DNA of 8,059 nucleotides from Rhodocyclaceae bacterium UBA2271 (lineage in GTDB: Bacteria > Pseudomonadota > Gammaproteobacteria > Burkholderiales > Rhodocyclaceae): contig DDXB01000036.1 of NCBI GenBank assembly GCA_002347405.1, forward strand, positions 1-8,059, written 5' to 3'. The position numbers were made by a program, and so were the translations under genes. The notes under the pieces are model-generated. The model saw nothing but the letters and a program-made list of their open reading frames with translations. It did not search any database and had not been told where the DNA came from. Of the stretch, positions 1 to 6,339 are shown in pieces (within the stretch, counting starts at the first letter, position 1; each line of letters opens with the position of its first letter).

Positions 1-204
1 CTTGCTTGCTCGCTGCGCTCGACTATTACGGGGCTGTCGTTCATGCTTCGGTGCGGGTTGCGCCTGGCGGCGCGTGCCGCGTTTGCTTGGCAACCCTCTC
101 CTTCAATCCCTCTCCCGCAAGCGGGAGAGGGAAGCTATCTGCCTCCTCTCTCCCTCTGGGAGAGAGGTCGGGAGAGAGGGATTGGCCCGGCGGCGAGACT
201 GCTG
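1..204. repeat. Left copy of a composite palindromic intergenic repeat
   Basis: This stretch precedes the aminotransferase and carries no gene I would defend. It is built of blocks. Positions 7-60 match 7981-8034 in inverted orientation (shared TGCTCGCTGCGCT, TATTACGGGG and CGGTGCGGGTTG with identical spacing). Positions 62-192 match 7783-7913 inverted with 129 of 131 bases identical (differences at 102 and 175). Positions 184-204 are identical over 21 bases to 4002-4022 in direct orientation. Two strong hairpins lie in the core: 12-bp arms at 107-118 and 121-132 around AA, and 10-bp arms at 145-154 and 158-167 around TCT. Reading frames through it give low-complexity peptides (for example NPSPASGRG) of a kind often misannotated as small proteins. 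It is probably a non-autonomous mobile or REP-like element; the family name is not certain. Confidence 0.85.
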
Positions 205-218
205 CGGTGGTGCCGGTT

Positions 219-360
219 TTCTCCCTCTCCCCTTGCGGGAGAGGGCGGGGAGAGGGGGTGCCACCAGAAAGCCCTTCACCCGCTTGCGGGAGAAGGCCCG
301 GCGGCAAGGCTGCCTCCAACTGCCAGGCAGCGCCGTCCCGCCAGCGCCGACTTTGGCGGT
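219..360. repeat. Further palindromic repeat units upstream of the aminotransferase
   Basis: A hairpin with perfect 9-bp arms lies at 223-231 and 237-245 (CCCTCTCCC, loop CTTGC, GGGAGAGGG). A degenerate relative follows at about 274-297. A separate 7-bp stem lies at 309-315 and 325-331. Positions 330-354 are 25 bases identical, in inverted orientation, to 6712-6736 inside the histidine kinase gene. No gene is supported here. An open frame from position 2 runs through this block into the aminotransferase, but its N-terminal residues are repeat translation and not protein. Confidence 0.7.
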
Positions 361-397
361 TGGCTATGCTAGTCTCGCGTTTTCAAAAACAATACCC

Positions 398-403
398 GAG
401 GAG
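398..403 (+). promoter_or_regulatory. Ribosome binding site that fixes the aminotransferase start
   Basis: GAGGAG lies six bases before the GTG at 410. It is the only good Shine-Dalgarno match near the point where family similarity begins, so it decides the start against the longer open frame that runs through the upstream repeat. Confidence 0.7.
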
Positions 404-409
404 CCCAAG

Positions 410-1543
410 GTGCCAGGTCTGTTGTCCAATGTCGATCCCGATGGATTGCTTGAATATTCGGTCGTTTATACCGACCGCTCGCTGAACCACATGTCCGCCG
501 CTTTTCAGGGCGTGATGCGCGACATCTCCCGCATCCTCAAGGCTGTCTATCATGCCGAGGCGGCGGTGATCGTGCCGGGCGGCGGCACCTTCGGCATGGA
601 GGCGGTGGCACGGCAGTTTGCCACCGGCCGCAAATGCCTGGTGATCCGCAACGGCTGGTTCAGTTATCGCTGGAGCCAGATCTTCGAGATGGGCTCGATC
701 CCCGCCGCGACCACGGTGCTGAAGGCGCGGCGGCTTGCCGATGCGCCGCAATCGCCGTTCGCGCCCGCACCCATCGAGGAGGTGGTGGCGACGATCCGCG
801 CCGAAAAGCCCGACCTGGTATTCGCGCCGCATGTCGAAACCGCTTCCGGCATGCTGCTGCCCGACGCCTATCTGCGTGCCGTGGCGGATGCCGTGCATGC
901 AGTCGGTGGCATGTTCGTGCTCGACTGCGTGGCCTCCGGTGCGCTGTGGGTGGATATGGCCGACATCGGCATCGATATCATGGTGACCGCGCCGCAGAAG
1001 GGCTGGAGCGGGCCGCCCTGCGGCGCGCTGGTCTGCCTTGGCGCCGAGGCGCTGAAGCGCATGGAGGCGACAACCAGTACCAGCTTTGCCGCCGACCTGA
1101 AGAAATGGCTGCAGATCATGCAGGCCTACGAGAAGGGCGGCCATGCCTACCATGCCACACTGCCGACCGATGCACTCGTGGCGTTGCGCAAGGTGATGCT
1201 GGAAGCCGAAGCGTATGGTTTCGAGAAACTGCGTACGGCGCAGAGCGAACTCGGCAGCAAGGTGCGCAAGCTGCTCGCCGCCCGTGGTTTCAAGAGCGTC
1301 GCCGCGCCGGGTTTCGAGGCGCCCGGTGTGGTCGTCTGCTACACCGACGATCCGGAGATTCAGTCGGCGAAAAAATTCATCGCCCAGGGCCTGCAAACCG
1401 CTGCCGGCGTGCCCTTGCAGTGCGACGAACCGGCCGACTTCCGCAGCTTCCGCGTCGGCCTGTTCGGGCTGGACAAGCTCTATGCCGTCGATCGCACGGT
1501 GGCGACGCTGGAAACGGCACTCGACAAGGTGCTGGCGGGCTGA
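410..1543 (+). CDS. Class-V PLP-dependent aminotransferase, alanine/serine-glyoxylate type
   Basis: The predicted product is a 377-residue cytoplasmic fold-type I aminotransferase. It is expected to move an amino group between a small amino acid (alanine or serine) and a 2-oxo acid such as glyoxylate or pyruvate; the exact substrates cannot be read from the sequence. Visible landmarks, numbered from the GTG start, are a glycine-rich phosphate-binding loop PGGGTFG at 56-62, HVETASG at 141-147, the pyridine-nitrogen aspartate in LDCVAS at D172, the Schiff-base lysine in APQKGW at K197, and a C-terminal FRVGLFG whose R348 probably binds the substrate carboxylate. The length is normal for the family. 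The start is GTG at 410, preceded by GAGGAG. The gene stands alone, directed away from the left-hand repeat, and ends at a strong hairpin terminator. Specific alternatives such as serine-pyruvate transaminase are possible; the family assignment is firm. Confidence 0.93.
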   Translation: MPGLLSNVDPDGLLEYSVVYTDRSLNHMSAAFQGVMRDISRILKAVYHAEAAVIVPGGGTFGMEAVARQFATGRKCLVIRNGWFSYRWSQIFEMGSIPAATTVLKARRLADAPQSPFAPAPIEEVVATIRAEKPDLVFAPHVETASGMLLPDAYLRAVADAVHAVGGMFVLDCVASGALWVDMADIGIDIMVTAPQKGWSGPPCGALVCLGAEALKRMEATTSTSFAADLKKWLQIMQAYEKGGHAYHATLPTDALVALRKVMLEAEAYGFEKLRTAQSELGSKVRKLLAARGFKSVAAPGFEAPGVVVCYTDDPEIQSAKKFIAQGLQTAAGVPLQCDEPADFRSFRVGLFGLDKLYAVDRTVATLETALDKVLAG

Positions 1544-1563
1544 GTCGACCGATCCGTCAACGC

Positions 1564-1597
1564 AAAACGGGCACCCTCATGAGGTGCCCGTTTTTTT
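1564..1597 (+). terminator. Rho-independent terminator of the aminotransferase gene
   Basis: Perfect 12-bp arms at 1564-1575 and 1583-1594 (AAAACGGGCACC and GGTGCCCGTTTT) enclose the 7-base loop CTCATGA. The final T run extends to 1597. It begins 21 bases after the aminotransferase stop. Because the opposite strand has only four T residues after the stem, it could act weakly for the convergent sodB as well. Confidence 0.9.
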
Positions 1598-1609
1598 CCG
1601 CTGAACAAC

Positions 1610-2194
1610 TTAACCGAAGTTCTTTGCCACGAAGTCCCAGTTGACCAGGTTGGCGAGGAAGGTTTCGACGAACTTGGGACGCATATTGCGGTAGTCGATG
1701 TAGTAGGCATGTTCCCAGACGTCGACGCACAACAAGGCTTTATCGCCGGTGGTCAGCGGGGTGCCGGCGGCGCCCATGTTGACGATGTCGACGGAACCGT
1801 CGGCCCTCTTCACCAGCCAGGTCCAGCCCGAACCGAAGTTGCCGACGGCGGAGGTCTGGAAGGCCTTCTTGAAGTCGTCGAGCGAGCCCCACTTCTTGCT
1901 GATGGCATCGGCCAGCGCGCCCGTCGGGGCACCTCCGCCATTCGGCTTCATGCAGTTCCAGAAGAAAGTGTGGTTCCACACCTGCGCGGCGTTGTTGTAG
2001 ATGCCGCCGGCGGGGGCCTTCTTGACGATGGCTTCGAGGTCGAGGGCTTCAAATTCGGTGCCCTTGATCAGGTTGTTGAGGTTGGTGACATAGGCCTGAT
2101 GGTGCTTGGCATAATGGTACTCGAAGGTTTCCTTCGACATGTGCGGGGCAAGGGCGTCCATTGCGTAGGGCAGGGCGGGTAATGCATGTTCCAT
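1610..2194 (-). CDS. sodB: Iron superoxide dismutase
   Basis: The product is a 194-residue cytoplasmic enzyme that converts superoxide to oxygen and hydrogen peroxide. The four metal ligands are in the expected places: H27, H75, D158 and H162, the last two in the family signature DVWEHAYY. AAQVWNHTFFW at 69-79, with Q71 as the active-site glutamine carried on the N-terminal side, is typical of the iron rather than the manganese type. The N-terminal ELPALPYAxDALAPH-like stretch and total length match Escherichia coli SodB closely. The ATG at 2194 is preceded by CAGGAG six bases away. The open frame continues upstream into xseA territory, but those residues are not conserved. The gene lies 58 bp downstream of xseA and converges on the aminotransferase. 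No leader peptide is visible, which fits a cytosolic form. Confidence 0.97.
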   Translation of the reverse strand: MEHALPALPYAMDALAPHMSKETFEYHYAKHHQAYVTNLNNLIKGTEFEALDLEAIVKKAPAGGIYNNAAQVWNHTFFWNCMKPNGGGAPTGALADAISKKWGSLDDFKKAFQTSAVGNFGSGWTWLVKRADGSVDIVNMGAAGTPLTTGDKALLCVDVWEHAYYIDYRNMRPKFVETFLANLVNWDFVAKNFG

Positions 2195-2200
2195 GTTGTT

Positions 2201-2206
2201 CTCCTG
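2201..2206 (-). promoter_or_regulatory. sodB ribosome binding site
   Basis: Read on the minus strand this is CAGGAG, six bases (AACAAC) before the ATG at 2194. It supports the short 194-residue form over the longer frame starting at 2290. Confidence 0.75.
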
Positions 2207-2223
2207 TTTTTGGGTCAATGATG

Positions 2224-2258
2224 CCCCATAAGTATGGGGATGGAATCGGGTATTACAA
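2224..2258 (-). promoter_or_regulatory. Possible sodB promoter with a palindrome over the -10
   Basis: On the minus strand TTGTAA (2253-2258, overlapping the xseA stop) and CATACT (2231-2236) are separated by 16 bases and each match four of six sigma-70 consensus positions. A near-perfect palindrome, CCCCATA-AG-TATGGGG (2224-2239), covers the -10. The arrangement could place sodB under its own regulated promoter rather than relying on xseA read-through. This is inference from weak matches. Confidence 0.3.
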
Positions 2259-3602
2259 GTTGTTCCCGGTGGGCTGCGGTTTATCAACATTGGCTACCAC
2301 GGCGGTTGCGGCGCCGACAGCGAATTGCAGGCGTAACTGATCTCCGGCGGCGAGCTGCGCCGCAGTGCGCACGATCCGGCCGGCGGCGTCATGGGTGATG
2401 CTGTAGCCGCGCTGCAGCGTGGCGGCGGGCGACAGCGCCGCCAGTGCGCCGGTGCAGCGGGTCAGCCGGTCGCGCCGGCCGGCGGCCAGCGTGATGATGG
2501 CCTGCCGCAGCCGGCGGTTGAGGCGGTCGAGCCGCTGGTGGGCGGGCTGCAATGCCGGGCGCGCACGGGCAAGGCGCAACTGCAGGTTGGCCAGGGTTTC
2601 GCGCCGGCTTGTCAGTTGCCCGGCAACTTGCAGGCGCCGGCCGAGCAGTTCGAGGCGCTGGCGGTTGGCGGCCAGTCGCTGGGCGGGATGGATCAGGCGT
2701 AGCGCGAGGCGATCGACTGCCTGCATGCGGGCCTCGATCTTCAGTTGCATGGTGTGGTGCAGGCTCTTGGCCAGTTCGGCGAGTTCCCGGGTGGCGGCGA
2801 ACCAGCCGGCGCTCGCCAGCTCGGCCGCGGCGGTGGGCGTGGCGGCGCGCCGGTCGGCAAGGTAATCGGCGATGGTGATGTCGGTTTCGTGGCCGATGCC
2901 CGCAATAGTCGGCGCTGGTGACACGGCGCAACAGGAAGCGATGGCGCGCGCCACGGCCTCGTCGTTGAAGGCCCAGAGGTCTTCGATGCTGCCGCCACCA
3001 CGGACGATGAGCAGGACGTCGCATTCGGCGCGCGCTCCGGCCGTTGTCAGTGCGGCAACGATGGCGGCGGGGGCGGCCGCGCCCTGCACCAGTGTGGGAT
3101 AGATGATCAGTTCGACATGCGGCGCGCGGCGGGCAAAGGTGGCGATCACATCCTGCAAGGCGGCCGCCTGAGGCGAAGTGACGATGCCGACACGACGGGG
3201 AAAGCGCGGCAGTTCGCGTTTCCTGGCGGCGTCGAACAGCCCTTCGCCGGCAAGTTTCTCGCGCAGACGGACGAACAACTCAAAGAGGCGACCGACACCC
3301 GCCCGGCGCATGGCCTCGACGTTGAGCTGGAAGTCGCCACGCGCTTCATACAGCGTGACGAGCGCCTGCACTTCGACCTGCTGGCCGTTTTCAAGTTGCC
3401 ACGGCAGGATCTGGGCGCGCGAGCGGAACATCACGCAGCGCACCTGCGCCTGGCTGTCCTTCAAGGAAAAATACACATGACCGGATGCGGCCCGCGTCAG
3501 GTTGGATATTTCTCCGCTCACCCACAGCAGCGGGAAGCGCTGTTCCAGCAACAGGCGCGCCTGGCGGTTGAGTTCGGCAACGGTGAGGATGTCAGCGGGC
3601 AT
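2253..3602 (-). CDS. xseA: Exodeoxyribonuclease VII large subunit
   Basis: The product (449 residues) is the catalytic subunit of exonuclease VII, which with the small subunit XseB degrades single-stranded DNA from both ends to oligonucleotides in repair and recombination. The N-terminal OB-fold region covers about 1-100 (WVSGEISN, SGHVYFSLKD). The catalytic region follows, with GIVTSPQAAALQDV at 139-152, RGGGSIEDLWAFNDE at 201-215 and GHETDITIADYLADRRAATPTAAAE at 237-261. A long arginine- and leucine-rich helical region, probably coiled coil, runs from about 265 to 395. The conserved tail LQRGYSITHDAAGRIV completes it. The length is normal. The ATG at 3602 matches the usual MPADILTV start, although no strong Shine-Dalgarno sequence precedes it. 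xseB is not in the window. sodB follows 58 bp later in the same direction, and the Sel1 gene is divergent. Confidence 0.97.
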   Translation of the reverse strand: MPADILTVAELNRQARLLLEQRFPLLWVSGEISNLTRAASGHVYFSLKDSQAQVRCVMFRSRAQILPWQLENGQQVEVQALVTLYEARGDFQLNVEAMRRAGVGRLFELFVRLREKLAGEGLFDAARKRELPRFPRRVGIVTSPQAAALQDVIATFARRAPHVELIIYPTLVQGAAAPAAIVAALTTAGARAECDVLLIVRGGGSIEDLWAFNDEAVARAIASCCAVSPAPTIAGIGHETDITIADYLADRRAATPTAAAELASAGWFAATRELAELAKSLHHTMQLKIEARMQAVDRLALRLIHPAQRLAANRQRLELLGRRLQVAGQLTSRRETLANLQLRLARARPALQPAHQRLDRLNRRLRQAIITLAAGRRDRLTRCTGALAALSPAATLQRGYSITHDAAGRIVRTAAQLAAGDQLRLQFAVGAATAVVANVDKPQPTGNNL

Positions 3603-3666
3603 GAAAGTGTTTTATGGTGCGTTACAGCAACGAATTGGCCGGCGGATCACTGGCTGCGATGTTACA

Positions 3667-3867
3667 ACATCCACAACAAGCCGATTTTGCGGGGAACGGC
3701 TCAAACAACGGCTCGGTAAGGCTAATGGCGTCGTGCAACATATTGATAAATAACAACAAATTAATTGTACAGTTTTGACGCGGAGTAACAAAAGTCCTTT
3801 GTGGATGCCCACTTAGCGCATTCATTCGCAAGAGACTCACAGACTTTTCCACAGTTTTTGTGGGTAA
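3667..3867. promoter_or_regulatory. Cluster of DnaA-box-like 9-mers
   Basis: TTTTCCACA at 3845-3853 fits the DnaA box consensus TTWTNCACA fully. TTACCCACA on the minus strand (3859-3867) has one mismatch and lies five bases away in opposite orientation. Weaker forms lie at 3667-3675 (ACATCCACA, plus) and 3800-3808 (GCATCCACA, minus), and another (TCATCCACA, minus) at 4076-4084 overlaps the Sel1 gene start. An AT-rich island sits between them. Whether DnaA binds here is untested; single boxes are common by chance. Confidence 0.3.
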
Positions 3868-3923
3868 GTCCAGCCATCCCCCAGCCCCTTCCTTTCGCAA
3901 GGGGAAACTTGTGGCTCACTTTG

Positions 3924-4022
3924 CTCGTTTGTTACTGGGTGCTACCGTTCATGCCCTGGCGCGGGTTGCGGCTGATGCCGCGTGCCTTCTTGCCTTGGGG
4001 CGGCCCGGCGGCGAGACTGCTG
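3924..4022 (+). repeat. Middle, shortened copy of the composite repeat
   Basis: CGTTCATGC at 3946-3954 followed by GCGGGTTGCG and CCGCGTGCC parallels 38-80 of the left copy in the same orientation. Its end, 4002-4022, is 21 bases identical to 184-204. The block of about 90 bases that carries the two strong hairpins in the left copy (about 91-183) is absent here. A small stem GCGGC-TGAT-GCCGC at 3968-3981 stands in the middle. The copy is more diverged than the two outer ones. Confidence 0.65.
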
Positions 4023-4080
4023 GCTTTTTTGCGATCCATTTCGCGGCGATGTCGTATTCTTGCAGATTCGTTTGTTGTGG

Positions 4081-6066
4081 ATGAATTGCATGCAATTGAT
4101 TCCCCTTGGGCCACCCGCCCTGCTCGGTTTGTTTCGCGAGGCGCTGGAAAGCAGCCTGGTCGAGCGTGGCGTCGCGCAGGGTCTGGAACTGCTCGGTCAT
4201 GCCGACGAATTCTGGCGTGTCGTGCCGCTGGCTGAGTTGCAGCGCATGGCGCAAGGCGGCAATGCCGCCGCCCAGGCGGAACTCGCCTGGCGCTCCGCTA
4301 TCGGCGAGGGGCTGCCGAAGTCGGTGGCCGATGCGGTGAACTGGGCGACGCAAAGCGCCGAGAAAAAATCTCCGGCCGGCGAGGCGGTGCTCGGCTGGCT
4401 GCTCTATCACGGCATGGGTCTGCCGAAGGATTACGCCGAGGCGGCGCGCCTGTTCGAGCATGCTGCCGACGCGGCGGACAGTCGCGGCATGACCTGGTTT
4501 GCGCTGTGCCTGTTGCGCGGCCATGGCGTCAACGCCGATGTGACGCGCGGCAGCGAACTGTTGTACCAGGCGGCCGAACAGGGCAGCCATCTGGCCCAGT
4601 ATTGGCTGGGGCGGTTGCTCTATCTTGGCCAGCATCTGCCGCGCGACTTTGCGCAGGCGGTCCGCTGGCTGACACTCGCCAGCGAGCGCAACCAGTCCCG
4701 CGCCGCCGACCTGCTGGCGCGCTGTTACTTCTTTGGCCGTGGTGTGGACGAAAACCGCAGCGAAGCGGTGCGCCTCTGGCGCGTGGCGGCACAGGACGAC
4801 GTGGCGCCGGCGCTGTTCTGCCTTGGTCTGTGCCTTTATGCCGGCGAAGGCACAGAGGTCAATTACGCCGAAGCGGTGACCTGGTTTCGTGCCGCGGCCA
4901 GAAAGCGTGTCAGCGGAGCGATGTTCCTGCTCGGGCAATGCACCACCTTCGGCTTCGGCGTCACGCCCGACCCGGCGGTTGGCCTGGCCTGGTACCGGCG
5001 CGCGGCGGAACGGGGCAACGCGCCCGCCGAGTTCGAGCTGGCCGAAGCGTATGCCGCCGGCCGCGCCCATCTGGAACGCGATCTCGAAGAGGCGGTGCGC
5101 TGGTGGCGTGCTGCCGCCCGACAGGGGCATGCGCGGGCCCAGCTGAAACTCGGCCACTGCTATCGCTGGGGTGAGGGCATTGAAGAGAACAAGCGCCTCG
5201 CGCTGGCCTGGTATCGCCGGGCAGCAGAGGGTGGTGAGGTTTCCGCCCATGTCTGGCTCGGTGAGTGCCATGAACACGGCGATGGTAGTGCTGCCGACCC
5301 GGTCGCGGCACGTCAGCACTATCTGGAGGCCGCAGTGGCCGGCGACCCGCACGGGCGCGCCGAACTGGGGCGTTGCAGCCTGTACGGCATCGGCGGGCAG
5401 CTCGATGTCGCGCGTGGCGAGGCGGCATTGAAGCAGGCGGCCGAAAACGGCTGGCAACCGGCGCTCGACGAACTGGAGCGTTACTGGTTCGCCGAGGGCG
5501 AACGGTATTTTCATGGGCATGGCGCCGTGGCGGATGTGGCGCGCGCCCGCTTGTGCTACCGCAAGGCCGGCGAGCTCGGTCACCGGCGCGCCGCCTACAT
5601 GCTGGCCGAATGTCTGCGCCACGGTTTGGGCGGGGCGGCTGAGCCGACGCAGGCGCTGACCTGGTATCACCGCGCGGCAACACTGTTCGACGCCAAGCTG
5701 GCGCTCGCCGATCTCTACTATCACGGCGAAGGCGTGGCGCGCAGTTATCGCGAAGCGTTCCGCTGGTTCGAGCAGGCCGTCGCCCAGCATGAAGATGCCT
5801 ATGCACTTTACAGTCTCGGCTATTGTCTGCTGCACGGGCAGGGCGTCCGCCGCGATGTGCAGCTGGCATTGCAACATCTGCGCCGCGCTGCGGTGCTCGG
5901 TGAAATCAACGCCCAGTACGAACTCGGGTCGGCCTATTACCGCGGTGCCGGGCTCGCCAAAAACCTGCGACTGGCGATGAAGTGGCTGCGCATGGCCGCC
6001 AGCCAGGGACAGGAAGAGGCGCGGGCATTTCTTGAGCGCATCGAACGCGGGCAAAAGCTGAACTAA
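4081..6066 (+). CDS. Large Sel1-like tetratricopeptide-type repeat protein
   Basis: The product (661 residues from ATG 4081) is an alpha-solenoid. After an N-terminal segment of about 60 residues it consists of roughly 16 Sel1-like repeats, mostly 36 residues long. The recurring pattern is A-x-x-x-L-G-x-C/Y-x-x-x-G-x-G, then A-x-x-W-x-R-x-A-A-x-x-G, for example LGHCYRWGEGIEENKRLALAWYRRAAEGG. One unit (around residue 455-500) is about seven residues longer. Such proteins usually act as scaffolds for protein-protein contacts in envelope, signalling or stress functions; the partner is unknown. I see no signal peptide or membrane segment, so it is probably cytoplasmic. The start is uncertain: ATG 4081 or ATG 4090 are both possible and neither has a clear Shine-Dalgarno; the frame upstream of 4081 is repeat translation. 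It is divergent from xseA and convergent with the kinase, and looks monocistronic. Confidence 0.9.
   Translation: MNCMQLIPLGPPALLGLFREALESSLVERGVAQGLELLGHADEFWRVVPLAELQRMAQGGNAAAQAELAWRSAIGEGLPKSVADAVNWATQSAEKKSPAGEAVLGWLLYHGMGLPKDYAEAARLFEHAADAADSRGMTWFALCLLRGHGVNADVTRGSELLYQAAEQGSHLAQYWLGRLLYLGQHLPRDFAQAVRWLTLASERNQSRAADLLARCYFFGRGVDENRSEAVRLWRVAAQDDVAPALFCLGLCLYAGEGTEVNYAEAVTWFRAAARKRVSGAMFLLGQCTTFGFGVTPDPAVGLAWYRRAAERGNAPAEFELAEAYAAGRAHLERDLEEAVRWWRAAARQGHARAQLKLGHCYRWGEGIEENKRLALAWYRRAAEGGEVSAHVWLGECHEHGDGSAADPVAARQHYLEAAVAGDPHGRAELGRCSLYGIGGQLDVARGEAALKQAAENGWQPALDELERYWFAEGERYFHGHGAVADVARARLCYRKAGELGHRRAAYMLAECLRHGLGGAAEPTQALTWYHRAATLFDAKLALADLYYHGEGVARSYREAFRWFEQAVAQHEDAYALYSLGYCLLHGQGVRRDVQLALQHLRRAAVLGEINAQYELGSAYYRGAGLAKNLRLAMKWLRMAASQGQEEARAFLERIERGQKLN
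4084..4097. repeat. Perfect 14-bp palindrome over the Sel1 gene start
   Basis: AATTGCATGCAATT is a perfect palindrome that begins just after ATG 4081 and contains ATG 4090. It could be an operator or simply chance; a 14-bp palindrome is expected about once in a window or two of this size. Confidence 0.5.
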
Positions 6067-6085
6067 GTTGCTCGGCCACAAATAT

Positions 6086-6157
6086 CCGTCACACCGGCGA
6101 AAGCCGGTGTCCAGGCTGCAGCAGTTTCTGGATTCCGTTGGCTTGCGCCGGAATAAT
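6086..6157. repeat. Small palindromic element with GAAA-loop hairpin
   Basis: A perfect 8-bp stem, ACACCGGC-GAAA-GCCGGTGT, lies at 6091-6110. It is followed by CTGGATTCCG and CGGAAT (6129-6154), a degenerate inverted partner. The layout resembles the proteobacterial short inverted repeats of the type CATTCCGGCGAAAGCCGGAATCC. It sits 20 bp after the Sel1 stop. It has no T run, so I do not call it a terminator. Confidence 0.6.
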
Positions 6158-6175
6158 CCTAGAAAAAGCAGTTGA

Positions 6176-6301
6176 CCACGGAGGACACGGAGTTCACGGA
6201 GCGAAAACAAGTCGTTACGGAAGCAATCGACGTCATCCATCGGGTGCGCCCGCATCTTGTCCGTTTGCGCCGTTTCTCCGTGTCCTCCGTGATCTCCGTG
6301 G
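6176..6301. repeat. Inverted repeat made of tandem CACGGAG 9-mers
   Basis: The 26-bp arms at 6176-6201 and 6276-6301 are inverted copies matching at 22 of 26 positions. Each arm is three tandem units ending in CACGGAG, with only the two-base linkers between units differing. The 74-bp centre has no gene and includes a small palindrome CGGGTGCGCCCG (6241-6252). Similar CACGGAG sequences are scattered between genes in many proteobacteria and are often misannotated as short proteins. It lies between the convergent Sel1 and kinase genes. Confidence 0.7.
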
Positions 6302-6339
6302 TGTGAACTGAGATTTTAAGGATAATCACGCTTCAGGAG

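Larger units (their letters stand above)
3603..4080. other. Divergent intergenic region between xseA and the Sel1-repeat gene
   Basis: This gap of 478 bp holds no gene I can support. It begins with a markedly AT-rich island (about 3738-3780) in otherwise GC-rich DNA, the likely place for divergent promoters, though I see no pair of boxes good enough to name. It also holds several DnaA-box-like 9-mers and, from about 3885, degenerate repeat sequence: a 6-bp stem at 3885-3890 and 3899-3904, then the middle repeat copy. Short open frames here are repeat translations. Confidence 0.6.

Noticed and set aside
41..319. Small proteins in the repeat blocks, such as those containing SPASGRG or PLPQGERE
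   Set aside because: Every frame through the repeats is open because of composition and symmetry; the same peptides arise from the right copy, so this is repeat sequence and not a conserved protein.
2..409. N-terminal extension of the aminotransferase by 136 residues
   Set aside because: These residues translate the palindromic repeat, while family similarity begins at GTG 410 with a good ribosome binding site.
383..1396. A 337-codon open frame opposite the aminotransferase
   Set aside because: Rich in His, Arg and Gly with no recognisable motif; it is the shadow of a strongly recognised gene.
3667..3867. Chromosomal replication origin
   Set aside because: The flanking genes are not those usual at oriC, only one box is a full consensus match, and most of the others have two mismatches to TTATCCACA.
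6091..6110. Terminator for the Sel1 gene
   Set aside because: The stem is strong but no T run follows; it fits a dispersed repeat better.
3949..6255. A 768-codon open frame on the minus strand opposite the Sel1 gene
   Set aside because: It mirrors a high-GC repeat-protein gene whose codon pattern leaves the opposite strand open. Its residues show no coherent domain, and its ends run into intergenic repeats.
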